NCBI GenBank assembly: GCA_024235175.1
Contig: JACKMX010000007.1
Coordinates: forward strand, 124,001 to 188,000
DNA length: 64,000 nucleotides
Direction of reading: 5' to 3'
Origin: Chromatiaceae bacterium
GTDB lineage: Bacteria > Pseudomonadota > Gammaproteobacteria > Chromatiales > Chromatiaceae
Each line of letters opens with the position of its first letter. The stretch's first letter is position 1. This document shows positions 34,162 through 43,194 of the stretch, in pieces. The position numbers and the translations under genes are program-made. The notes beneath the pieces were generated by a model. The model searched no databases and was not told the origin of the DNA. It saw only the letters and a list, made by a program, of their open reading frames with translations.

Positions 34162-35682
34162 CTACTCGTGAAAACCCACCCCTGCAGCCGCCTTTCTCCG
34201 CAGCAGCAGCGAAGGCCGGTAACGATCGATGCCGTAAGCCGCCTGCAGATTCTCCAACACTCTCAAAACCGATGCCGGGCCCAACCGGTCAGCCCAGGCG
34301 AGTGGGCCAAGCGGGTAGTTGACACCGCGCTGCATGGCGGTATCCACCGCGGCAGCATCGCACACCTGCTGCAGCACCGCATCCGCACCTTCATTGGCCA
34401 GCATGCAGACAGTGCGCATCACCACCAGGCCGGGTGCGTCATCTATCAGTGAGACCGTTTTGCCGGCCGCCTGGAAGAGTCCTATGGCGTCGTCCACGGC
34501 TTTTGCAGAGGCCTGGTCAGCGGCGGCCAGCGCCATGCGGCCCGCACCGGCGTAGTCGAGCGCCAGGTCGAACAGCACCGTATTGGCCTCGTTCGTGTCG
34601 GCCGATCTTTGTGTGGCGCTGCGTCCGTCGCTGAGCGCGATCAGCGCCTTCCCGGAGCGCAGGATATTTGCATCACCCCAGGTTCTGGTTATCGCGATGC
34701 CTGCCCGCCGCCACAGCGGCACCAGCGGCTCTGCCAGGCCAAGGGAGCCGACAATGCGGATAGAGGTCGGCGCCTCTCTCTCCTCCATCGCGCCCGGTGT
34801 GGGTTGTTCTGCTGAGGGGCGATAGTCGTAGAAGCCGCGGCCGCTTTTGCGGCCAAGCAGACCGCCGTCCACCAGCTCCTTCTGGATCAGTGAAGGGAGG
34901 TAGCGCTTGTCCTGATGGAATGCGTCGAACACCGAGCAGGTGACCGCATAGTTTACATCCTGGCCGATCAGATCCATCAGTTCGAACGGCCCCATGCGGA
35001 AGCCGCCCGCTTCGCGCAGCAGAACGTCGATAGTCACGCAGTCGGCAACACCTTCCTCCAGCAATCTCAGCGCCTCGGCGTAGAATGGCCGTGCCACCCG
35101 GTTAACGATAAAACCGGGCGTAGAGCGCGCATGAACCGGCTGTTTGTTCCAGGCCGCCGCCGTATCAAACACGGTCTGCGCCACATCGGCATCGGTGGTT
35201 ATGCCGGAGATCACCTCGACCAGCTGCATGACCGGCGCCGGATTGAAAAAGTGCATACCCGCCAGATTTCCGGGGCGTGCCAACGCCGAAGCGATGGCGG
35301 TAATCGACAGTGATGAGGTGTTGCTGGCGAGGATGGTATCCGGGGCGCAGATCTGCTCCAGACTGACGAAAAGATTCTGCTTGATGGCCAGATCCTCGAC
35401 GATGGCTTCCACCACCAGGCGTGCATCGGCCAGCGCCTCCAGATGGGAAGCCGGCTCGATTCTGGCCAACAGATCATCCCGCAGCTGAGGCGACATTCTG
35501 CCCCTGTCTATCTGCCGCTCCAGCAGCTTGCCGATGTCGTCGATCGCTCGGGCAACAGCCTCGGGCGCAGTGTCGTAAAGCAAAGTCCTGTAGCCGGCTG
35601 CAGCAGCAACCTGAGCTATTCCTGCGCCCATACTGCCGGCGCCGACAACTGCGACTGTCGCACTCTTCTCCAGAGCCGCCAT
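34162..35682 (-). CDS. paaH: 3-hydroxyacyl-CoA dehydrogenase PaaH
   Basis: This 506-residue enzyme oxidises 3-hydroxyadipyl-CoA with NAD+ in phenylacetate beta-oxidation. The Rossmann motif GAGSMGAGIAQVAAAAGY lies near residues 15-32, and two 3-hydroxyacyl dehydrogenase C-terminal domains follow. The PaaH/PaaC-type length of about 475-510 sets it apart from short monofunctional forms. GGGGAGAG precedes the ATG. It begins 6 nt after the paaG stop, so the genes are co-transcribed; a repeat follows its stop. Confidence 0.95.
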   Translation of the reverse strand: MAALEKSATVAVVGAGSMGAGIAQVAAAAGYRTLLYDTAPEAVARAIDDIGKLLERQIDRGRMSPQLRDDLLARIEPASHLEALADARLVVEAIVEDLAIKQNLFVSLEQICAPDTILASNTSSLSITAIASALARPGNLAGMHFFNPAPVMQLVEVISGITTDADVAQTVFDTAAAWNKQPVHARSTPGFIVNRVARPFYAEALRLLEEGVADCVTIDVLLREAGGFRMGPFELMDLIGQDVNYAVTCSVFDAFHQDKRYLPSLIQKELVDGGLLGRKSGRGFYDYRPSAEQPTPGAMEEREAPTSIRIVGSLGLAEPLVPLWRRAGIAITRTWGDANILRSGKALIALSDGRSATQRSADTNEANTVLFDLALDYAGAGRMALAAADQASAKAVDDAIGLFQAAGKTVSLIDDAPGLVVMRTVCMLANEGADAVLQQVCDAAAVDTAMQRGVNYPLGPLAWADRLGPASVLRVLENLQAAYGIDRYRPSLLLRRKAAAGVGFHE

Positions 35683-35688
35683 GTCTTG

Positions 35689-36480
35689 CTACTCTCCCCT
35701 GAATACCGGTGCCCGTTTCTCCAGGAACGCGGCGACGCCCTCCCGATAGTCGGCGCTGCGGCCGGCTATGGCCTGCAACTCCCGCTCCAGCTCCAATTGA
35801 TCCTCCAGGCTGCCGCCGCCGGCGGTATTGATCGCTCGCTTGGTCAGGCCCAGACCTTTGGTCGGCTGGCTGGCGAGGTGGCTGGCGAGCGCCATCGCCT
35901 CGTCCATCAGTTTGTCGTCATCCACCGTCTGCCAGACCATGCCCCAATGCTCCGCCTGTTCCGCTGAAATTCTGTTGCTGAGCATGGCCAGACCCATGGC
36001 CCGCGCTCTTCCCACCAGCCGCGGCAGGGTCCAGGTGCCCCCAGAGTCCGGAACCAGACCGATTTTGGAGAAGCCCTGGATGAATCCCGCGCTGCGAGCG
36101 GCCAGCACGATGTCGCAGGCCAGCGCGATATTGGCGCCTGCGCCGGCGGCAATACCGTTTACCGCACAGACTACCGGTTTCTCGAGATTGATTATTGCGC
36201 GGACCAGCGGATTGTAGTTTCTTTCGATCGACTCGCCGAGATTCGGCATTTCGCCACCGGGTACAACCGCCCGGTCATTGAGATCCTGACCGGCGCAGAA
36301 ACCCCGACCGGCGCCTGTCAGCAGCAGGCAACGGATGGTTTTGTCCGCTGCCACCCGCTGCATCGCATCGCGCAATTCGGCGTGCATATCGGTGGTGAAG
36401 CTGTTCAGACTCTCCGGGCGGTTGAGCGTGACAATGGCAACGCCCGACCTGGTTTCAAACAAGATGTTGCGGTAGTCCAT
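35689..36480 (-). CDS. paaG: 1,2-epoxyphenylacetyl-CoA isomerase PaaG
   Basis: This 263-residue crotonase-fold enzyme isomerises ring-1,2-epoxyphenylacetyl-CoA to oxepin-CoA. The motif GRGFCAGQDLNDR and the stretch SIERNYNPLVRAI are the same as in E. coli PaaG and distinguish it from PaaF. The oxyanion-hole region NGIAAGAGAN is intact. The start at 36480 (MDYRNILFETRSG) matches family length; an upstream in-frame Met would add 50 unrelated residues. It heads the minus-strand arm paaG-paaH-paaJ and diverges from paaZ. Confidence 0.93.
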   Translation of the reverse strand: MDYRNILFETRSGVAIVTLNRPESLNSFTTDMHAELRDAMQRVAADKTIRCLLLTGAGRGFCAGQDLNDRAVVPGGEMPNLGESIERNYNPLVRAIINLEKPVVCAVNGIAAGAGANIALACDIVLAARSAGFIQGFSKIGLVPDSGGTWTLPRLVGRARAMGLAMLSNRISAEQAEHWGMVWQTVDDDKLMDEAMALASHLASQPTKGLGLTKRAINTAGGGSLEDQLELERELQAIAGRSADYREGVAAFLEKRAPVFRGE

Positions 36481-36502
36481 GGCTCTGTCTGATTTTTGTG
36501 TC

Positions 36503-36600
36503 TGAATCGGGGATTCCTCTGAATGTACGAAGTATGGCAAAGATGAACTATTAATACTACAAAATGGATAAATTAATATATATAGTGTATCAGGAGGAGG
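36503..36600. promoter_or_regulatory. Divergent paaG / paaZ control region
   Basis: The 125-bp gap must hold promoters for both arms of the pathway. It is AT-rich next to paaZ, with TATAGT at 36581-36586 as a possible -10 element. GAATC (36504-36508) and GATTC (36512-36516) form a small inverted repeat in the paaG leader that resembles half-sites of PaaX operators; this match is weak. AGGAGG (36592-36597) is a strong ribosome site for paaZ. Confidence 0.4.
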
Positions 36601-36605
36601 GTCGG

Positions 36606-38669
36606 ATGCGGCAGTTGAAAAGTTATTCATGCAGCGAATGGGTTGCGGGCAAGGGCGGCGGGCTAACCCTCTGCAGTGCGGTTGACGGCAGCGCTGTAGC
36701 TGAGATTTCCAGCGAAGGACTGGATTTCAGGGCAATGACCGATTACGCGCGCCATGTCGGCAGACCCGCGCTGCGGGCACTGACTTTTCATCAGCGTGCG
36801 ATTCTGCTCAAGGAGCTGGCGTTGGTTTTGATGCGGCACAAGGAGGAGTTCTACCGCCTGTCGCGTGAAACCGGCGCCACCCGCAACGACTCATGGATCG
36901 ATATCGAAGGGGGCATAGGCACGCTCTTTGCCTATTCCAGCAAATGCCGCCGGGAGATGCCCAACGGACATCTCTACATTGACGGCGAGCCGGAGCTGCT
37001 CTCCCGCAACGGCAGCTTCATGGGACAGCATATTTATACGCCGCTGCAGGGCGTTGCGGTGCATATCAACGCCTTCAACTTTCCCTGTTGGGGAATGCTG
37101 GAAAAACTGGCGCCCACTTTTATCGCAGGGGTCCCAAGTATCGTCAAGCCGGCGAGTCAGACCGCCTACCTGACCGAGCTGATGGTGCGCTGTATCGTCG
37201 AATCCGGCATTCTGCCCGAAGGATCGCTGCAGCTGATCTGCGGCAGCGTCGGTGATCTGCTCGACCATATGAGCTGTCAGGATGCGGTCACCTTTACCGG
37301 CTCGGCAACAACCGGCCTCAGACTGCGCCAGCACCCGGTAATTATGCGCAACTCGGTGCGCTTCACCATGGAAGCCGATTCGCTCAACGCCTCTGTTCTG
37401 GGTCCGGATGCACTGCCGGGGACGCCCGAGTTCGACCTTTACGTAGAGGAGGTGGCGCGGGAGATGACGGTTAAATGCGGTCAGAAGTGTACCGCTATCC
37501 GGCGTGCCATTGTGCCGCGCGCCATTGCGGGTGATGTGATAGAGGCGCTCAGACGGCGGCTGGGCAAAGTGATCATCGGGGACCCCGGCAGAGAGGGGGT
37601 GACGATGGGTGCACTCGCCAGCAAAGATCAATGCGATGAGGTACGGCAACGCATCGCCGAGATCGCCCGCAGCAGTGAGATTGTCTACGACGGCGCGACC
37701 GATCCCGGATTGCCGCAGGATCTCTCTGATCAAGGAGCGTTCATGCCACCGGTCCTGCTCTACTGTGAACGTCCACTGGAGAGCAGCGAAGTACATGAGG
37801 TGGAAGCTTTCGGTCCGGTCAGCACCGTCATACCTTACGACGACAGCGCCCAGGCAGCCGCCATCGCCAACATGGGGCAGGGCAGCCTGGTCGGTTCCGT
37901 GTTTACTTACGACGACGCTTTCGCGCGGGAGATGGTGTTGGGTATAGGTGCCTGGCACGGCCGCCTGCTGATCGGCAACCGGGAGTGCGGCGGTGAATCC
38001 ACCGGCCACGGATCCCCGCTGCCGGCACTGATTCATGGTGGCCCGGGACGTGCCGGCGGCGGACAGGAGATGGGCGGCGTACGCGGCGTGTTGCACTACA
38101 TGCAGTGCACCGCGCTGCAGGGTTCACCCACCACGCTGTCCCATGTAACCGGCAAATGGATGCGCGGCGCACAGTGGCTGGAGAGAGATGTTCATCCGTT
38201 TCGCAAAACCATCGATGAACTGGAGATCGGCGAGAGCATCATAACCGGCAAACGCAAGGTTTCGCTGGAGGATATAGAACATTTTGCCGAATTCAGCGGC
38301 GACAGATTCTATGCGCATATGGACGAAGCAGCGGCCAAGGCAAATCCATTTTTCGAAGGCCGGGTGGCACACGGCTACTTCATCGTCTCTGCGGCGGCGG
38401 GGCTGTTCGTCGATCCTGCACCGGGTCCGGTGCTCGCCAACTACGGTCTGGAGCATCTGCGCTTTCTCACTCCGTTGAACCCGGGCGACGAGATACAGGT
38501 CCAATTTACCTGCAAGCAGATAACGCCGCGCGAGACGGAAGATTATGGAGAAGTACGCTGGGATACCCAGGTGATGAATCAGAACGGCGACTTGGTGGCG
38601 ACTTACGATGTGTTGACGCTGGTGGCAAAAAAAGAGCAACCCGAGGCAACAGATGAAGACAACGCTTGA
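36606..38669 (+). CDS. paaZ: Bifunctional oxepin-CoA hydrolase / aldehyde dehydrogenase PaaZ
   Basis: This 687-residue fusion opens the oxepin ring and oxidises the resulting semialdehyde to 3-oxo-5,6-dehydrosuberyl-CoA. Residues 1-520 are an aldehyde dehydrogenase (FTGSATTGLRLRQ and the VKCGQKCTAI nucleophile region). Residues from about 530 form a MaoC-like hydratase (EDIEHFAEFSGDRFYAHMDE). Length matches E. coli PaaZ (681). The ATG at 36606 follows AGGAGG; an upstream in-frame Met at 36564 has none. Its 3' end overlaps paaA by 17 bp. Confidence 0.95.
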   Translation: MRQLKSYSCSEWVAGKGGGLTLCSAVDGSAVAEISSEGLDFRAMTDYARHVGRPALRALTFHQRAILLKELALVLMRHKEEFYRLSRETGATRNDSWIDIEGGIGTLFAYSSKCRREMPNGHLYIDGEPELLSRNGSFMGQHIYTPLQGVAVHINAFNFPCWGMLEKLAPTFIAGVPSIVKPASQTAYLTELMVRCIVESGILPEGSLQLICGSVGDLLDHMSCQDAVTFTGSATTGLRLRQHPVIMRNSVRFTMEADSLNASVLGPDALPGTPEFDLYVEEVAREMTVKCGQKCTAIRRAIVPRAIAGDVIEALRRRLGKVIIGDPGREGVTMGALASKDQCDEVRQRIAEIARSSEIVYDGATDPGLPQDLSDQGAFMPPVLLYCERPLESSEVHEVEAFGPVSTVIPYDDSAQAAAIANMGQGSLVGSVFTYDDAFAREMVLGIGAWHGRLLIGNRECGGESTGHGSPLPALIHGGPGRAGGGQEMGGVRGVLHYMQCTALQGSPTTLSHVTGKWMRGAQWLERDVHPFRKTIDELEIGESIITGKRKVSLEDIEHFAEFSGDRFYAHMDEAAAKANPFFEGRVAHGYFIVSAAAGLFVDPAPGPVLANYGLEHLRFLTPLNPGDEIQVQFTCKQITPRETEDYGEVRWDTQVMNQNGDLVATYDVLTLVAKKEQPEATDEDNA

Positions 38670-39609
38670 CGAGCAGGAGCTGGAACAAATATTTCAGCAG
38701 CGCATCGACAATGAACAGAAAATCGAACCCAAAGACTGGATGCCGGAGGCGTACCGCAAAAATCTGCTGCGGCAGATCTCCCAGCACGCCCATTCGGAAG
38801 TGATCGGCATGCAGCCGGAGCGCAACTTTCTGACGCGCGCGCCGTCACTGCGCAGAAAAGCGGTGCTGCTCTCCAAGATTCAGGACGAAGGTGGCCATGG
38901 GCTCTATCTCTACAGCGCCGCCGAGACGCTCGGGACGCCGCGCTCCGAACTGATCGAAGCACTGCAATCCGGTGCTGCAAAGTACGCCTCCATATTCAAC
39001 TACCCCACCCAGACTTGGGGGGATGTCGGCGCAATCGGTTGGCTGGTCGATGGAGCTGCCATCGTCAACCAGGTCTCTTTGCAGCGCACCTCCTACGGAC
39101 CTTATGCCAGAGGGATGATCCGCATCTGCAAGGAGGAGAGTTTCCACCAGCGCCAGGGTTACGAGATCATGATAGCGCTGGCCCAGGGCAGCGAAGCACA
39201 AAAACAGATGGCGCAGGATTCGCTGAACCGCTTCTACTGGCCGTCGCTGATGATGTTCGGTCCCCACGACAGTGAGTCGGCCCATTCAGCCAGATCGATG
39301 AAATGGAAGATCAAACGCGAAACCAACGACGACCTGCGTCAGAAGTTCATCGACCAGACCGTGCCGCAGATCATGTTTCTCGGCCTGGAGCATCCGGACA
39401 AGGAGATCAGATGGAACGAACAACGGCAACATTACGACCACGGCGAAATCGACTGGGATGAGTTCAACGCGGTGATCAACGGCAACGGCCACTGCAACCG
39501 TCAGCGCATGGAGCATCATCTCAGGGCGCACGAGGAGGGGACTTGGGTACGGGATGCCATGACTGCGTATAAAGAGAAGCAGCGCAAGCGTGAAGTGCAG
39601 GTTGCTTAG
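38653..39609 (+). CDS. paaA: Phenylacetyl-CoA epoxidase subunit PaaA
   Basis: This 318-residue subunit carries the carboxylate-bridged di-iron site of the oxygenase that converts phenylacetyl-CoA to its ring epoxide. Metal ligand regions are visible in SKIQDEGGHGLYLYS and RICKEESFHQRQGYE. Length is close to E. coli PaaA (309). It overlaps paaZ and is followed 12 nt later by paaB. It forms the active complex with PaaC; PaaE supplies electrons. Confidence 0.96.
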   Translation: MKTTLDEQELEQIFQQRIDNEQKIEPKDWMPEAYRKNLLRQISQHAHSEVIGMQPERNFLTRAPSLRRKAVLLSKIQDEGGHGLYLYSAAETLGTPRSELIEALQSGAAKYASIFNYPTQTWGDVGAIGWLVDGAAIVNQVSLQRTSYGPYARGMIRICKEESFHQRQGYEIMIALAQGSEAQKQMAQDSLNRFYWPSLMMFGPHDSESAHSARSMKWKIKRETNDDLRQKFIDQTVPQIMFLGLEHPDKEIRWNEQRQHYDHGEIDWDEFNAVINGNGHCNRQRMEHHLRAHEEGTWVRDAMTAYKEKQRKREVQVA

Positions 39610-39621
39610 GAGAGAGGAGCA

Positions 39622-39909
39622 ATGACGCAAGAGAGACTGGAACTGTTCGAAGTCTTCATCCGCTCGAAACGGGGACTCGATCACAAGCATGTGGGCAGCC
39701 TGCACGCGCAGGATCATGAGCAGGCGTTGGAGTACGCACGCGACTGCTACACCCGGCGCAGTGAGGGCGTCAGCATCTGGGTGGTGAAATCGAGCGATAT
39801 CTGCGCCTCCCAGGAGGAGGACAGCGAAAGCTTCTTCGACCCTGCGGACGACAAGCCCTACCGCCTTGCCGGCTACTACAAGCTGCCTGATCCCGTGGAT
39901 AATATGTGA
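39622..39909 (+). CDS. paaB: Phenylacetyl-CoA epoxidase subunit PaaB
   Basis: This 95-residue protein matches the small PaaB subunit that bridges PaaAC dimers. The text ELFEVFIRSKRGLDHKHVGS and SIWVVKSSDI are family hallmarks. AGAGAGGAG precedes the ATG. Its stop overlaps the region where paaC begins. Confidence 0.95.
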   Translation: MTQERLELFEVFIRSKRGLDHKHVGSLHAQDHEQALEYARDCYTRRSEGVSIWVVKSSDICASQEEDSESFFDPADDKPYRLAGYYKLPDPVDNM

Positions 39910-39926
39910 GCAGCGGAGAGATGAGC

Positions 39927-40694
39927 ATGAGCGATGAGGATCTTAAGCAGGCGACGCTCGACTATACGCTGCGGCTTGGGGACGACGCCCTGGTTTTGGG
40001 TCAGCGCATCTCGGAGTGGGTCAGCAACGGCCCGTTTCTGGAGGAGGATATCGCCTACGGCAACGTGGCGCTGGACTATATCGGCCGCGCCCGCATGTAT
40101 TACGGCTATGCTGCCGAGCTGGCCGCCGACGGACGCAGCGAGGACGATTTCGCCTATCTGCGCAGTGAACGGGAGTTCCGCAACTATCTGATCAACGAAC
40201 TGCCGCGCGGTGATTTTGCCTACTCCCAGGTGCGCCAGCTGCTGGTGGATCAGTTCAACACAGCCTTTCTGGACAGGCTTGTGGAGTCCAGGGATGCGAC
40301 GCTGGCAGCGATTGCAGCCAAGGGGATAAAGGAGACGCGCTACCATCTTCGCCGCAGCCGGGAGTGGGTGCTGCGCCTTGGGGACGGCACCGCAGAGAGC
40401 CGCAGACGTGCACAGAAAGGGCTCGACGATCTCTGGGGCTACACGCACGAGCTGTTTGAGCCGGATGCGTTGGAGCAGCGTCTGGCGAAGGCAGGCATAG
40501 GCGTGGACACAGCAGCGCTCAAGTCACAGTGGCAACAGGCGGTGGCGGCAACGCTGGGGGAGGCAACCCTGAACCTGCCGCAGGAGGATTGGGCTGTGCG
40601 CGGCGGCCGCACCGGCTATCACACCGAATATCTGGGCCACCTGTTGGGCGAACTGCAATCCATATATCGCAGCTATCCCGGTTGCCGGTGGTAG
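39927..40694 (+). CDS. paaC: Phenylacetyl-CoA epoxidase subunit PaaC
   Basis: This is the structural ferritin-like partner of PaaA, about 255 residues. Family motifs include GDDALVLGQRISEW, AYGNVALDYIGRARM and RYHLRRSREWVLRLGDGT. I start it at the ATG at 39927, 8 nt after GGAG; an ATG at 39921 and a GTG at 39906 overlapping the paaB stop are alternatives. It is followed 23 nt later by paaD. Confidence 0.94.
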   Translation: MSDEDLKQATLDYTLRLGDDALVLGQRISEWVSNGPFLEEDIAYGNVALDYIGRARMYYGYAAELAADGRSEDDFAYLRSEREFRNYLINELPRGDFAYSQVRQLLVDQFNTAFLDRLVESRDATLAAIAAKGIKETRYHLRRSREWVLRLGDGTAESRRRAQKGLDDLWGYTHELFEPDALEQRLAKAGIGVDTAALKSQWQQAVAATLGEATLNLPQEDWAVRGGRTGYHTEYLGHLLGELQSIYRSYPGCRW

Positions 40695-40717
40695 CCGTGA
40701 AGGGCGGGATACCGGTC

Positions 40718-41227
40718 ATGACCCGTGACTTTTTCGAACGGCAGAGGCGGCGTGAGCAATCTCCGGTGCCGGAGCTGTGGGATCTGCTCGACCGGGTCAG
40801 GGATCCTGAGCTGCCGGTGCTCAGTATCTGGGACCTTGGTGTGCTGTGCGATGTGAAGCAAACGGGTGAAAAGGTGGTGGTCACCATCACCCCCACCTAT
40901 TCGGGTTGTCCTGCAATGGAGACAATTCGCAGCGATATCGAACGGGTACTGGGCGAGGCGGGAATGCGTCGGCTTGAAATCCGGACCCGGTTGGCGCCGG
41001 CCTGGAGTTCGACCTGGATCTCTCCGGAAGGGTGCGACAAGCTGCGCGATTACGGCATTGCACCGCCGCAAAATCAATCGGACCTGACCCCAGATGCAGG
41101 CTTGGCCTGTCCACGCTGTGGCTCGGCCGATACCCGTTGCATCAGCGAGTTTGGCTCTACTGCATGCAAGGCGCTGTTTCAGTGCAACGACTGCCGCGAA
41201 CCCTTCGATTACTTTAAAGATATATAG
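40718..41227 (+). CDS. paaD: Phenylacetyl-CoA epoxidase assembly protein PaaD
   Basis: This 169-residue protein has a DUF59 domain (VRDPELPVLSIWDLGVL, TPTYSGCPAME) and a C-terminal zinc-ribbon-like set of cysteines (CPRCGSADTRC and CNDCREPF). PaaD is needed for maturation of the epoxidase system, probably by aiding Fe-S insertion into PaaE. The start at 40718 (MTRDFFERQ) follows GGCGGGA; upstream in-frame residues overlap paaC and are not conserved-looking. Confidence 0.93.
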   Translation: MTRDFFERQRRREQSPVPELWDLLDRVRDPELPVLSIWDLGVLCDVKQTGEKVVVTITPTYSGCPAMETIRSDIERVLGEAGMRRLEIRTRLAPAWSSTWISPEGCDKLRDYGIAPPQNQSDLTPDAGLACPRCGSADTRCISEFGSTACKALFQCNDCREPFDYFKDI

Positions 41228-41236
41228 GCTGAGGCT

Positions 41237-42334
41237 ATGTCCGATACCGGCTTTTATGAATTGACCATCGCCGAGGTTAAACCGGAAACCGACACTGCGA
41301 TTCGCGTCACCTTTGACGTGCCCAACGACCTGCGCGACAAATTCAGATTCATCCAGGGCCAGTTCCTTACATTGAAAGCGACGATCGACGGTGAGGATCT
41401 GCGCCGCTCCTATTCCATCTGCTCCGGCATCAACGACGGTCATATGCGGGTGGGCATCAAGCGGGTGAAGGGGGGCAGGTTCTCCAACTATGCCAACGAC
41501 CATTTCAAGGCCGGCGACAGCGTGGAAGTGATGCCGCCGCGGGGCAGTTTTTACACTGAATTGAACCCAGCCAATGAAAAGCATTACATGTGTCTGGCTG
41601 CGGGCAGCGGCATCACACCTATTCTCTCCATAATCAAATCAATTCTGTCGGTGGAGCCAAACAGCCGGGTCAGCCTGATTTACGGCAACCGCCGTTCCAG
41701 CTCGGTGATGTTCAGGGACGAGCTGAGCTTCATAAAGAACCGCTACATGACGCGCTTCCAGTGGATCAACATCATGAACGAGGAGGACCAGGGGGCGGAG
41801 CTGCTCAACGGCGTCATCGATAACAGGAAAGGATACCAGCTGGCCAAACATAAGCTGATCGACATCCGCTCCACGGACGAAGCGTTTATTTGCGGGCCGC
41901 AGGCGATGATGTCCGAAGTCTCCCGCGGTTTCAGGATAGAGGGGCTGAAGGATTCCCAGATCCACTACGAACTCTTCGCCAGCTCATCGGACGACTCCCG
42001 CACCATGCTGGATAAGGTGCAGCAGCGTATTGCCGAATACGGCGAGGAGAGGCAAAGCAAAGTGACCGTGATTGCCGATGGCCGCGGCATCGATTTCGAA
42101 CTGGCTACGGTCGGTGAAAATATCCTGGATGCCGGCCTGCACAATGGATTGGAGCTTCCCTATGCTTGCAAGGCGGGCGTCTGCTCCACCTGCAAGGCGA
42201 AGCTGGTAAAGGGCAGGGTGGATATGGATATCACCCACGGGCTCGAACCCGAAGAGGTGGAACAGGGATATATTCTCACCTGTCAGGCGCATCCGCTGTC
42301 AGACGAGGTGGTGGTTGATTTCGATCAGCGTTGA
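41237..42334 (+). CDS. paaE: Phenylacetyl-CoA epoxidase reductase PaaE
   Basis: This 365-residue NADPH reductase delivers electrons to PaaA. The N-terminal ferredoxin-reductase part has the FAD motif RRSYSICSG and the NADPH region LAAGSGITPILSII. The C-terminal plant-type [2Fe-2S] ferredoxin has CKAGVCSTCKAKL and a fourth Cys in ILTCQAHP. Length and order match E. coli PaaE (356). It closes the plus-strand paaZABCDE operon and converges with the Ada-type gene after 5 bp. Confidence 0.96.
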   Translation: MSDTGFYELTIAEVKPETDTAIRVTFDVPNDLRDKFRFIQGQFLTLKATIDGEDLRRSYSICSGINDGHMRVGIKRVKGGRFSNYANDHFKAGDSVEVMPPRGSFYTELNPANEKHYMCLAAGSGITPILSIIKSILSVEPNSRVSLIYGNRRSSSVMFRDELSFIKNRYMTRFQWINIMNEEDQGAELLNGVIDNRKGYQLAKHKLIDIRSTDEAFICGPQAMMSEVSRGFRIEGLKDSQIHYELFASSSDDSRTMLDKVQQRIAEYGEERQSKVTVIADGRGIDFELATVGENILDAGLHNGLELPYACKAGVCSTCKAKLVKGRVDMDITHGLEPEEVEQGYILTCQAHPLSDEVVVDFDQR

Positions 42335-42339
42335 TCGGA

Positions 42340-43194
42340 TCACATAGCGTTATGCCGTCCTGCCTCCCAGGCATGAATCGCCAGTTTGCGGCTCTCCCCC
42401 CAGCGGTAGACACCCGATTCGCCGCTCTCGCGGATGACGCGGTGGCAGGGAATCAGATACCCGATACGGTTTGCGGCGAGTGCACTGCCCACCGCGCGCT
42501 GGGCATGGGGAGAGTCGATTATCCCGGCAAGTTGGCTGTATGAGATCAGCTGTGATGAACCGACTTTGATCAGCGCCTCCCACACCTTAACCTGAAAATT
42601 GGTGCCGCGCAGCAGCAGGTGGAGCTTTCCGGGTTCCGGCCGCACAGGAAAGATGCGGCGTGCCAGACGCAGCGCTTCCGCAGCGTTGCTTGACAGGTGA
42701 GCACGCGGCCACTGCGAGGAAAGCTCCCGTTGTCTGGCTTCCTCCTCTCCATCGCAGAAAGCCAGATAACAGATGCCGCGCCGGGTCCAGCCGATCAGTG
42801 CATTGCCGAACGGGGTGGGTGCTACGCCATGGCCGACACTTACACCCTCTCCGAGCGCCTTGATCTCTCCGGGCGTCATGGCTTCGCAGCTGACCATCAA
42901 ATCGTGCAACCTGCCGGGCCCCGAGAGTCCACTCTCCAATGCCGTGCTCAGGATATCAGCGGACTGGCTGAGCGCCTGTCTGGCGTGCTCTTTGGTAAGG
43001 TATTGCAGAAAACGCTTGGGCGATATGCCTGCCCAGGCGCTGAACAGCCGCTGCAGCCGCTGCTCGCTCAGATGCACCTCGTCGGCGATATCGGCAAGGC
43101 TGGGCTGGCTGCGTGCATTGGTGCGGATGAATTCAATTGCCCGCGCGACGACGGCATAGTGGCGGCTTTGCGTTTCAAACGAAGACTCGATCAA
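42340..43194 (-). CDS. AraC-type DNA-binding / O6-methylguanine-DNA methyltransferase fusion
   Basis: This 284-residue Ada-like protein has an AraC helix-turn-helix domain (about residues 15-110) fused to an O6-alkylguanine transferase. The acceptor is Cys250 in the IPCHRVI motif. Unlike E. coli Ada it lacks the N-terminal cysteine domain that senses methylphosphotriesters, so it repairs O6-alkylguanine but cannot be activated the classical way. It opens with the HYAVVARAIEFI stretch seen in such short Ada forms. It stands between paaE and paaX with no obvious metabolic link. Confidence 0.93.
   Translation of the reverse strand: MIESSFETQSRHYAVVARAIEFIRTNARSQPSLADIADEVHLSEQRLQRLFSAWAGISPKRFLQYLTKEHARQALSQSADILSTALESGLSGPGRLHDLMVSCEAMTPGEIKALGEGVSVGHGVAPTPFGNALIGWTRRGICYLAFCDGEEEARQRELSSQWPRAHLSSNAAEALRLARRIFPVRPEPGKLHLLLRGTNFQVKVWEALIKVGSSQLISYSQLAGIIDSPHAQRAVGSALAANRIGYLIPCHRVIRESGESGVYRWGESRKLAIHAWEAGRHNAM

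Noticed and set aside
36891..38096. A 401-codon minus-strand open frame inside paaZ
   Set aside because: It is a shadow of the GC-rich paaZ coding strand and has no family-like features.
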